From positions 13,778,974-13,842,973 of the forward strand of contig OX419757.1 of assembly GCA_948567375.1 (NCBI GenBank): a DNA stretch of 64,000 nt, given 5' to 3'. Within the stretch, counting starts at the first letter, position 1; every line of letters starts with the position of its first letter. Of the stretch, positions 11,891 through 22,138 are shown one piece after another. The position numbers and the translations under genes are program-made. The notes beneath the pieces are model-generated. The model did no database searches, was not told the origin of the DNA, and saw only the letters and a list, made by a program, of their open reading frames with translations. The DNA comes from Lunularia cruciata (lineage: Eukaryota; Streptophyta; Marchantiopsida; Lunulariales; Lunulariaceae).

Positions 11891-13441
11891 GAAGAAGACA
11901 TCGAAGCGAAGAAGGTATGCGCGCTTCTCAAAAATATCAGTATCTGAAAGTAAACTAAACCTGAAAGACTTATGAGGCCTACGTCTAGAAAGGCAAGCCC
12001 CACGTTACTTGACCATGGGGAAATGCAACTTTCTTACAGAGTTCCCGTAGACTGCAACGGAAATTGTAACATGATCCATGCCTTAGTGCTTTCAAATATA
12101 ACTCCGCTAGAACTGATTAATATCAGCCTAGCTGTTTCGATTGTAAAGACGGAACAAGAGCGTTCTCCTCAAGATAACTGCTAAGAAAGAGAGAACTAAC
12201 AATAGTTATTAAAGTTTGTCAGTACAGTCAAAACCTAAAGGGATCGCCACCTCTGACCTGGAATATACCCTTGAACCTGGAAACAACTCGAGCATGTTTC
12301 AAGGTAAAACTGACCGTAATGTACCGGATATCGCTATATATAAGCGCTTCAAGAGAGAAAGCTTATTTAGACAACTGTATCTGTAAGCGAAGTTACAACT
12401 CAGACATGACATTGGGATGAACGAAGTACGAAACTGTCAAATACGTCCTTTATAAGTTTACTAGCGGACGAAGCTGCCTGTTCACGGAACGATATAAAAA
12501 TACTCCGCGAACGACAGAGCTTTGTACACAACAAACAAATACACTCCAAGTCTGCACTCAGCTCCGAATGGAAAGGGAGAGTATAGATATTGTCACTGTT
12601 CACTCTCTCCCTATCGTTCAGAAATGAGCTGGTAAGCAGCCCATGATCTACGGTGCCAAGCAGATTCGCAAGTACTCCTAAAGTCAAGAGTGACGACCTT
12701 ACCACCGAGTATCATTTCCCAAAGGAATTAGTTACAAGTGCCACTTCCCGACTGACTGCGGGAAGAAATAGACGACTGACATGAGCGATGACACAAACAG
12801 CAATATCATTTCTTGTGACCAAACCTGACGTTTGTAAACTAACAAAGAGACTGAGTTGACCACATAACTCCTATGATCAGCTTTACTACACTAGACAGAT
12901 ACAAGTGGACTATAAAACATTCTTGAAGCCAAAATTTCTATTTGTGGATATTAATAGGAGATAAGCCGCTGTAACGACCTTGTCGTACGACTCGATTCCT
13001 AGGGATTTAACAGTGGTAAATATATGACTCCACCCCACTCGTAATAGATTGAACACACTGAACGACTACTACAACCCGAGAAATCATCACCAGCATCACA
13101 CATCTACGTGGATACCTAAAATCAATTCAACTACTCTAGAATCAACAAGAGAACCAAGTTGCTACAAATGAAGACAGGCAGAACTGTCGGTCAAATTTAT
13201 GAAGATATCAATCAAAACATGTTGAAGATAATGAAAACACGTACACCTAAATGGATATGCCATTAGGCAAGACACCAGTTTCTTTACAGAGATTATGTCT
13301 TACAATGCGAGTTGATTGGGTATAGGACAGATTAAAACCTAACCCCAATCTTACAAGAGCATTACTGACGCATCGAAGATACAAGAGAATCAAATGTAAC
13401 AAGACACAAATTCCTGTGACTATCCTAAGTAGTGTAAGTTA
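11891..13441. other. Unassigned, 3' flank of the UBC12-like gene
   Basis: Lies downstream of the minus-strand neddylation E2 gene and should contain its 3' UTR and polyadenylation region near 13.2-13.4 kb. The longest frame (12400-12705 minus, 101 codons) resembles no family. No other gene seen. Confidence 0.3.
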
Positions 13442-15913
13442 TCAGATACATCTTGGAAAATGATTACCTCCAACATAGCCTCCTGCCATTGATCTTCTTA
13501 CATTGTTCTCAAATTGCCTAGGGTTGTCCCTCAGAACTTCAGCTGCCTCATGGTTGAGAGGATCATCAGGATTGGGGTCCTGCATCAAAGACGAAAATGC
13601 CTTTGAACTTAAGGTGGTTGAAAAGAGCGGGACAGTGTAAAAGGAATATCAGATAGACCTCCTAACTAATCATTTTGACGATACATATAGATCAAACAGA
13701 TTCATAAGTGATGGTGTGTAGAAGCCGCTTGGAGAACGCGAGAGGGATCAAATAGAAGTAACCAGATATATTGGTATACGAGAACAGAAGCCGTTCTGGG
13801 AACGGGTTATCCAGAACTCATGAAGTGCAAATGATCGATAAGCAACATGTACATGAATCACAATGCTAGAGTAGTGTTAAAGCACTAAGGTAGAATGCAT
13901 CGAATGTAACCTGCAGCAAAAGCATAATTGAAACAAATTGAGAATAACTGATGGCCAACAGACTAGTAAAAAACATTAAATCGAGAGCATCTATGCAAAC
14001 GCTAGCGAGGAATAGGAAACGTGATGTAAGAGGCCACCAGTAAGCAGTGCATGAACTCCGATGAAGAACCCGCCAGTAAGCCATGCGTGAACAAATTTAA
14101 AGAACGTGGGCTGGAGTCGGGTAGGAACACTGTAGGCACGAGAGGGCGAAGCAGGAAGCAATCAAAGAGCGAAGGAAGGGAAAATACTATGGAGGGAATT
14201 AGTTGAGGAATGGAGGAGTGGAACAAAACAAGAGGTCTCAGAGGATGTGGCTACAGAAATGGGTCGAAGTGTAAAAGGGGAACGAGAGCGAAACGGAATA
14301 GGACAGGATATAAATAATATCACAACCAGCGCTATGGACGCTGGAGTCCTGTGATGCTAAACAGCTAAGGGAAGCAGAAGGCGGCCATAGTAAACCTCCA
14401 CGAAAACACCTGCGACTTCATCAGTGCCTCACGCAGTGCCGAAGTAACCAGATATATGAGTACAAACAGCTCCTCGCAGAACGGGGGATCCACACCCACG
14501 TAGGACACAACTGATGCAAACTCAGACATGCAGATCTGAGCAATACGCATTAAACAAATATGCAAATTTAGGCATTTGTTACTAGAAAGATGGGATACAT
14601 ACCAAGAAAAGATATTGCAGCCCGTAGATGATCGAATTCACACTTAGAACTGGATTCCAGTCTTCTCGAAGAATGTTCAGGCAGACATTGCCTTCCAAAT
14701 CTATATTCGGGTGATAAACCTGCAACCCGACCGGCCGAATGTTTTGAGAGTGAACAAAACTACTTTGACCCACTACCTAGTAAGAAGGATCTCTTGGTCA
14801 GGCTCCGATGGTCCAATGGATCTCCTGAGATTGTCTTCAAACACATCCTCGAGGCTGTGCAGGCCTATACGGGTTGCATTTATAAGACAATATGTCTCAC
14901 TAAAGAGAAATCAAACGGTCTATTCAGTCAAGAACTCAGGTCCAAAAGATCTCTCCGTAGGATTCAGCTAAAATCGCATAACTTATCTTCGTGAAAAGAG
15001 CACACAAGCAGAAAGAGATTATAATCTGTTCCTAATTGCACGCAAATTCGAAGATTGACCAACCAAATACTCTGGAAGTATACAGTCTAATACAGGAAAA
15101 TGATGTCGGGGCAAACAACCGAAAAGGAAGCAAATAGATACTTCATTACCAAACGGTCAAAGCAGCACAAACTTTGCTGGTCCTTTCGTTAAAGACATCC
15201 TGCTAAGAATTCACCACTCCGGCTCTTCTTACCTTAGTCTTGCACTTGACTTTCGGTGCCTCGTGTGGGTAGACCTGTGAGATTTGAAAGGTGAAAACAA
15301 AGGTGCCACCTCTGTAATAGAGACAAAATAGAAACTTGTCAGAAGGGCAAGACTCATGAGATTGCGCACTTGTCATGAAGAAATCTGCTTGGCTAGAACC
15401 TGTTGCCCTTATCATGACCCTTCAGATCATTCGCAGCAAACAGAGTGAAAACTCAGAGTCACACATGTTGCCTTTAAGAAACCATAATATGTGCGGCACT
15501 TACTGATAATAGCCTTCGTCTGGACGGATTGTGATCTCAAAATTAAGAAGATTATCTTTCCCATTTGGGAACGATATGGATGTGGTCTTTGCCAAATTCA
15601 GCTCGCTTATGTCTGCGCATATACAGTATTTCCTGAGCTCTACAAAAGAGAGAAGTAAAACTAACATTCCCACAGGTCGCACATGCCTCGCAGATAAAGC
15701 ATATACAGTATTTCCTGAGCTCTACAAAAGAGAGAAGTAAAACTAACATTCCCACAGGTCGCACATGCCTCGCAGATAAAGCATGACGGAAACTGACCAC
15801 AGACCTTTCTGCACACGCAATTCGCCTGGACTCTGCTTTTTAACAGGCGCTCGTCCATTCGCACTTTCAGCAGCTTCTCTTTGCTTTTGTTTCACACTTA
15901 ATAGTTTAATCAT
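13442..15913 (-). CDS. RCE1: NEDD8/RUB1-conjugating E2 enzyme (UBC12/RCE1-like), 5 exons
   Basis: E2 enzyme that takes activated NEDD8/RUB1 from the AXR1-ECR1 type E1 and passes it to cullins, activating cullin-RING ubiquitin ligases. Exons on the minus strand: 15913-15805, 15612-15504, 15311-15233, 14719-14603 and 13579-13442, all with GT-AG introns that join in phase, giving 183 residues (the Arabidopsis protein is about the same length). The start is the ATG opening [17 protein letters not shown], the basic N-terminal tail family members use to dock on the E1 and, when acetylated, on DCN1-type ligases. Core landmarks are [20 protein letters not shown], the HPN motif at residues 102-104 and the catalytic Cys at residue 112 in [11 protein letters not shown]. 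The last exon reads through [13 protein letters not shown] to TGA. The first intron carries an 82-bp tandem duplication. No damage is seen, so the gene is probably functional. Plus-strand frames over it are shadows. Confidence 0.95.
15617..15784. repeat. 82-bp tandem duplication inside UBC12 intron 1
   Basis: GCATATACAGTATTTCCTGA starts at 15617 and again at 15699; the two copies look identical by eye. It occupies most of the 192-nt first intron and stops five bases short of the exon 2 acceptor. Near-identity implies a recent event. The coding exons are untouched. Confidence 0.9.
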
Positions 15914-17225
15914 GATGAGCCCAAAGGCCGTCCTGTCAAACAAGTGACGGAATCATACGCTGCTTTGTGAGACTGTGTCCCAAGGTCCAAGAAAAGAGAC
16001 AAGGCTACAGTAGCGAAATAGACTGCTTGTACAAAGGCATATTCCGTCAGTAAAGATAAATTGTTACAATGTCATACTTCTCTACCGGCATCTGAAAGCT
16101 CGTGCTAGTATTCAACCTTCCTAGCCATAAACGGAATGGTGACAAGAGCTGATGGATGAACAATTATAGCGACATGCTCAGAAACAGCAGGAGTCCTCTA
16201 ACAAATCACCAAAGAAAGTTAGGATCTACAAAACGTGTACAGGAAATTTTAGCGTCTCCCTTTCTATATGTGCCAGTCACTAGGAAGCAACACGCTGGGG
16301 TACTGTAGGAACCACACACTAAGAGTGTCCAAGGACACTTTTTTGATACTCCCTGCAACACTCGGAAAGCAAGCAGCACTCAATATGTATACGTGTGCAA
16401 CACGTGCACAAACTAAGAAGGCCTTACAGGTAAAACAAGAACACCGCACAGAAAAGTGCTTAAGGAGAAGTTTGACAGGGAAACAAACGTTTGCTCAGGA
16501 CCCATTTTGCTAAGCAACATGGAAAACCCTCCCGGTCATGGAAGTGAGCAACGGGTATATAACACCATATACTAAAGCACGTTTGGTTCCAACCGCGACC
16601 CCATGTATGATGCGCTTCTCCCAGACATTACAGATCATGGCTAAGTAGCTGCGGCCATGGGTATTCTATTTCCATACAACAAAAGAATGTCGAAGTGTTA
16701 GTCGCAAACAGGTAAGGGAAGCGTCGAAGTACCAGAGTATTGTCGAAGAGGAAGAAGATTCGACCTCATAGGGTCCTGGCGGATGGTGAGTCTGAGATGG
16801 CAAGAAGGGATGATGATGCGGCCTAATAAGCAATCTCGATTGTGATAGGATAATTATGTATTATTGCATCAATTATTAGGAAGGTGCTTCTACCAACTGT
16901 TCGACAGGAGGATAAATAGAGGAGGTTACCCTCACTGAAGATCATTGAGCTTGCAACTCAGAAGAGTCGATAGACTCTAACCAAGACCTAAAAATTACCT
17001 GTTTCGTTAGGGGTGCGGAGAAGCCACATTCAAATCCACGGTACCTAAGTGTTCGAGAGAATGAAATGAATCTTTACGAATGTCTGGAGAGATAGTAAGT
17101 ATAATAGAGATAATTGCACAATCCTAACTGCTCGAGCGCTAGCTTGACCTCGAAGGTGGAGGATGGAGTCCTCGAGGTTATATACACTTGCCGTTCACTT
17201 GTTAACATTTGGCATTCACAGTGGG
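15914..17225. other. 5' flank of the UBC12-like gene, nothing else recognised
   Basis: Should hold the promoter and 5' UTR of the minus-strand gene (about 15.9-16.5 kb), but no clear TATA box or UTR intron could be assigned. No other gene or RNA seen. Confidence 0.3.
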
Positions 17226-17957
17226 ACACAACTAGACTGGATCAGATGAGAAGTGATTATGAGCACAGAAAAGGTCTGTTAAGATTTTACGAAATCGTGT
17301 GATCCTGATTCCGGACAGAGACACCATAGAAGGAACCAGTGGTATCTACCGTACACAACTAAGCTGGATCAGATGACATGAACTTATGGGCACAAAGAAG
17401 GTCTATAAGGTGCTATGGAATCATGTGTTCCTGATTCCGGACAAAGGCCACATAGGGGGATCCAGTGGTATCGATAAACCTAGACTTCGACCTGTGCCCC
17501 ATGGACCATTAGGCCGAGAAGATGAAGGACTCAACTAGGCTAGATCAGATGAGAAGTGCTTTTGGGCACAAAGAAAGTCTACAAGATACTATGAAATCAT
17601 GTGATCGCTGAGTCCGGATGAAGGCACCAGTGATATCGACAAATCTAGACTTCAACCAGTGCCCCATGAACCAATAGACCGAGAAGACGAAGGTAGGACA
17701 GAAATACATAAGAGATACAAGCTGAAATTGCCAGGGCACAACTATGCTAGATCACACAAGAAGTGCTTGTGAGCACATAGAGGGACCATAAGATACTACG
17801 AAGTTCTATGATCCTGATTCTGAACAAAGACAACATAGAAACAAAGAACCAGTTGTATCGACGAAAATAGACTTCGACCCGTGCCCCATGAACCAATAGA
17901 CTGAGAAGTCGACGGTAGGACAGGAATACATAAAATACTACAAGCTGAAATTGCAAA
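17226..17957. repeat. Four degenerate tandem units, 127-220 bp each
   Basis: Units start near 17226, 17353, 17532 and 17737. Each opens with CAACTA...CT(G/A)GATCA, then GGGCACA(A)AGAAGGTCTA, TCCTGATTCCGGAC, and a tail with CTAGACTTCGACC and GTGCCCCATGAACCA. Later units are longer, with a tail ending AGCTGAAATTGC. Divergence is roughly 15-25% by eye, so the array is old. The sequence after it (LEPEEKLEESKPEGVGG, near 17960) could be coding but is unrecognised. Confidence 0.75.
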
Positions 17958-18065
17958 GATTAGAGCCAGAAGAGAAGCTCGAGGAATCCAAGCCAGAAGG
18001 AGTTGGAGGTCCAAAGTGGACCTCGTCTCGGCAAAAAAAGAAACAACGGTTTGCAAGTCGCGCAA

Positions 18066-18260
18066 ATACTTTCCATTGTTTACTCCGAAACAGAATCCTG
18101 ATAATCACTGGAGAGCTTTCAAGATCCGGTGGGATTGATCGACTACCCTAGCGATAATACTTATCCTTGTTTACTAAAAGACAGACTCCTGATAATCACT
18201 AGAGAGCTTTAAAGATTAGTTGGAGAGCATCAAGATCAGTTGGAGATTGACGGATTACCC
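18066..18260. repeat. Degenerate two-copy tandem repeat, about 95-bp period
   Basis: CTTGTTTACT...GACAG(A/C)CTCCTGATAATCACT(A/G)GAGAGCTTT appears near 18071 and 18163, followed each time by AAGAT and a short GATTGA/GATTACC tail. A further partial unit (GGAGAGCATCAAGATCAG) follows. Confidence 0.6.
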
Positions 18261-20816
18261 GGTGATAATAAGAAGATCATGACTTTTTGCAGCACTCTAC
18301 GAAGTGACTCTGCAGAGTTCATCACAAGATAATGTAGGTCCGTTCCAGGTCAGGAGAGAGATAGAAAGAGAGTGTATTGATACTATGGCTCCAATATATA
18401 TCGGGGACAGGAAGGAGGGTCCATGCTTGGTGTCATCTGCAGAACCGCCAGTGAGAGATCTCAGAAACCAAGGTATCACGCTGTGGCTGAGAAGTTTCCC
18501 CTTCAAACTGTTACAGCAAAACAGCTCAACTAATTGATTGGCAACCTCGTAAGGATCCCACGGTTACCAAAGGATCTCTTAAATCATTTGCATAGGGTTA
18601 ACATGGTAGCAATTCTTCAGCGTAAAGACTGATAGATATGAAGCCATCAAGCTGGAAACTTGACAACTTCATCCGCGACAGCAGAGACCGGCTAGCAAAA
18701 CCAGCTCTAGGTATAAACGGGAGAAAACAAAATTGCCAGTGCTACGAAAACCAGAATGTGCGTCGAGTGTGGAGCAACAAGGTTTAACAGGGGCCAGTTG
18801 TTGACAATGTGCACATGCAAGCACAGCGTACCTGATGCCCTAAACTTGTCTTCAAACCAATTCCATAAAACACCGTTCCAAACCGAATATCTTATCTGGG
18901 CCAAACCCTCGCGATGGGGAAACTCTCATAGATGCCAAGCAGCAAATGATTAGGAACAAGATCGCATGACCCTAACAACACCGAGCCGAAGAAGTAATAC
19001 ATGTGCGTTGGACGACCAAACAGCATAAAGTTCAACGCGAACGAACATGCATCAGAAGGGGTACGATTCACGAAGCAAGTAAGGGAAAACATGACATCTG
19101 TGAAGAAAGGAAGCATATCAAACACATTAGACACCACTGCGGAGCATTTACAGGAAACCAAGCAACTGAAGACAATCAAAGGCAGACCATCCAGGGCGAT
19201 GGGCAAATTTGCTTGGAAAATTGTCAAAACCACGAAGCACGGCGAGAAATTTCGACGAAGAACTGTGCTCTTCAAACCATTGTAAGTGGCGATGACCAGA
19301 TTAAACATACGTACCTCCAACAATGTACCGCCCGCCGCGATGCTTCTTGACACCGTGACGAAATGCACGATGCGAATTACGGAGCCACCGACTGGAGACG
19401 GTACTACCAGACCGATCTACAGGCTTGCAAAGCACCGCGGAAAAACGTATCACACCAAAGTGGGACAACCAAGAGGTGGACACACAGCAGAAGTAGGACG
19501 GATTGATCAAAGCACGGGACGAAAGGGTTGACCTCAGTCCGACGAAAAAATCGCACGCTAAGTAGCAGAACCGAGCTCCAAGCCTCAAAAGTAGAAGTGG
19601 ATGCTGTCCTCAGATAGCGGGAAATGATAATTCCGAATAACCACAAGCTCCTCTTCTTCTGATAACCCCGTGGATCAGCCTGGCTGGGCAACACAACAAA
19701 TTGCCACTGAAGCTCCCCGTGGGAACAATGCAAAGACGAGGCGAAGAAGAAAGAAGTGTGTAGAGAGGGATGGAAGACAAGAAGAAAAGGTAAGGAAGGG
19801 AAGTGAGAATAGACTCTCTAAGGTCGAGAGAGACACGAGAGGAGAGGAAGATTAGGACGAGAGAGGAGAGAGAGAGAGAGAGTAGAACAATAGAATTCTC
19901 GTACTGGTAAAAGAAAATCTTGGGGTAAGTGTTATTTTCTAATGCTGAAACTCCTACAGGCCTGACAGACGGTCGCCGCCGGGAGGCAGCACCCCATCCC
20001 GTCGATATCACTGACTTTCCCGGCCGTTTTGTCTCCTCCGTCCGTACTCCGAACAGGTTCCTCACCTGAAGGCCCCGATGAAAACCGCGATAACTCTCCA
20101 TATTCAGTAATTGTTATCTTCAATTGCAGTGGGAAGACGTCCAAGTTTATTCAAAATAAGTTGAATTTCTAGACAGATCCAAAAGACCTTTTTTCATCAG
20201 CCTTCAGTAACTACAATGGATTTTCGTGGTTTACGTGGCAGTAGTGTACTTAGGATGTCCTGAAGTACCATCCGTATGTTTTAAACATATTCTTTAGATC
20301 TCTCAAACTCTATGAAGCTTTTACATTTCTTTATGGTAGTTCTAAGTTTAAGGGATTTTAAAACACCTGATAAAGACTAACGTGAAATTGATAAAGAAAG
20401 TTTACTCTTTCAAATTATTTTATAATTTTCAAAAATATTTTAACTTTAAATCACTAATATTATCTGTAAGGAACAAAAATTTTAAAAATTAATCGTATAC
20501 TCCAAGAGATAGTCTGATTGACTTTTAGCTGGGATAAGATACAGATTAAAGTGTTGGGTAAAATTAACAGAAATTGAGACTTTACACCTTTCTATAGATG
20601 TCATTTTAGAACATTTAACTTTTCAAAAGACTTTTTTATTTTTATTTTCTTCATCACAAATGGGGAAATATAATTCAACACTAATGAACCCGAGGCACTA
20701 AATGCTTGTTTATCCCATCTTAATTACTGAGAAGAAGAATCGTTATAGAGGGGGTTTGTTCCAATAAAACTTCAAAATAACTTGTTTTAAAATTGATATC
20801 ATACTCTGATAATTAT
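18261..20816. other. Unassigned region with open frames on both strands
   Basis: From 18.9 to 20.1 kb the GC content visibly rises and long frames overlap: 18892-19368 minus (158 codons, hydrophobic), 19001-19285 plus followed in the same frame by 19286-19531, and 19610-20101 minus (163 codons). None resembles a family I know, and opposite-strand openness of this kind often reflects composition. It may be a transposon fragment or the remains of a host exon cluster. 20.1-20.8 kb is AT-rich with nothing recognised. Confidence 0.25.
19856..19883. repeat. GA-rich microsatellite
   Basis: GACGAGAGAGGAGAGAGAGAG-type purine run. GA tracts are common near plant 5' UTRs, but no adjacent gene start could be supported. 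Confidence 0.8.
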
Positions 20817-20956
20817 AGAGAAATTAAATTTGCACTTCTATTTTGGATATTTGCACCTCCGTTCCTCCTACATTTCGAGCATTAGAGATCGATTGTTTTG
20901 GTCTGGACGGAGCAGGGGTGCAAATATCCGAAAAGGTAGTGTAAATATAATTCTCT
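20817..20956. mobile_element. Foldback MITE-like inverted repeat, 140 bp
   Basis: The left arm (AGAGAAATTAAATTTGCAC...GGATATTTGCACCTCCGTTCC) pairs with the right arm (GGACGGAGCAGGGGTGCAAATATCC...AATTCTCT) over about 50 bp each side, around a short loop near 20885-20905. The transcript would form a near-perfect hairpin. No convincing target duplication beyond TA/TTA is visible. Confidence 0.7.
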
Positions 20957-21137
20957 TAATAATATATCTTAACCTTGCCACAAAAACACATTACAACAGT
21001 TAATTATCTCACATGTGCTTTCCAATGTTTTTAATTAATTAATTGCATAATTAATTATTTCGAATCATTAATATATACAATTTCTTAACTCAAGAAATAA
21101 TATCAAATCTAATAGAAGTACAAATGCGATAGGGCAG

Positions 21138-22138
21138 ATTTCTCATATAGACTTGATTGGAGTTTAGCTCCATGTTAAAAGAAAATTTCTCTCCCTTGTA
21201 CGGCTCGATGGGGTCTTCCCATCCTTCGTTTTTCTTACGCGGTCGCCTTTCATTTCTTCAATAGAAGTACAAGTCCCTCTCTGAGCTACACGAAACCTCC
21301 ATATCCAAGGAAGATTTGCTCATTGCTAGGTGGCGATACATATTCGGGCATGGCCGGCGGCTTCCAGGATACTCAATTCAAGATCATCCTATTAATAAGC
21401 TTTTTGTAACTAACTTTCTAATAGTACGAAAAGTTACCTCAAATAATTCAAAAAATCGGAAAGTTATTTATAGGAAGGAGTAAAAAGGGCGACTGCGTAG
21501 AAAACAGGAAGGAGGGGAAGACCCATCAAGGCCGTACAAGGCTATAGGACAGAAGGGTAGAGCAAATTCGATACCCATGGGTCTAGAAGTTTTAAATATA
21601 GAAATCATCTATACATAATGGTAAATGATTCGAATACTAATTTATAATTAATTTGAACTAATTTATAAACATAAATTAGAAAATGAGGTTTGTCCTTGCT
21701 AAATCAGTTGTATGTTGTTAATTTGATCAACTATTTGCATAATTTTGAATCCGTAAACAAAATATTTACACAAAAAAATAGCTTTAATATTAAAAAATTC
21801 TATGCACTTATGAAATAATATGAAATTGAATAAAAGTGTATTTTCATAAGAGTAATAATTTTATTTTGTAATATAATCTGTACTTGAAATATTAAATAAT
21901 ATTAAAATATGATTTATTACAGTCCAAAAATATAATATGAAAAATGTATTAAATTTAGTATAATATCTTATGAAGAAATTTTGTCAAAATTATGAAAATC
22001 CATGGAAATTTGTCCATAAGAAAAAAAAACAGACACCGTCTAAGAAAAATGAAGGATGGGAAGACCCCTTCAAGCCTTACAAGAGAGAGACAAAAAAGGT
22101 AACTTGGGGCTAAGCACAATAGAGTCTATATGAGAAAT
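21138..22138. mobile_element. 1-kb non-autonomous element with about 110-bp terminal inverted repeats
   Basis: The left end, ATTTCTCATATAGACTTGATT..., and the right end, ...AGAGTCTATATGAGAAAT, are inverted copies of a 110-115-bp sequence. Both contain TCTC(C/T)CTTGTA(C/A)GGCT and GGGGTCTTCCCATCCTTC. The interior is very AT-rich and noncoding. No transposase is present. Flanks (GGGCAG | GTCAGT) give no clean target duplication. Solo arms occur at 7259-7374 and 8112-8148. The superfamily cannot be named from the ends. Confidence 0.65.
21487..21571 (-). repeat. Extra inverted arm inside the 1-kb TIR element
   Basis: GGCGACTGCGTAG...GGGGAAGACCCATCAAGGCCGTACAAGG matches the inner two-thirds of the left arm in reverse orientation. 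It lies about 230 bp inside that arm and forms a second, shorter inverted pair with it. This suggests either nested insertion or build-up from a smaller hairpin element. Confidence 0.6.

Noticed and set aside
12400-12705. 101-codon minus frame as a terminal exon of the UBC12 gene
   Set aside because: Its sequence has no likeness to the family C-terminus, and the gene already ends at 13442.
13464-13470. A GTAATC splice donor at the end of the UBC12 last exon with a further 3' exon
   Set aside because: Reading straight on gives GGNHFPRCI and a stop, matching the normal end of the family, so no intron is needed.
13866-14226. Minus frames of 72-74 codons inside UBC12 intron 4
   Set aside because: Hydrophobic compositional frames in an intron with no family match.
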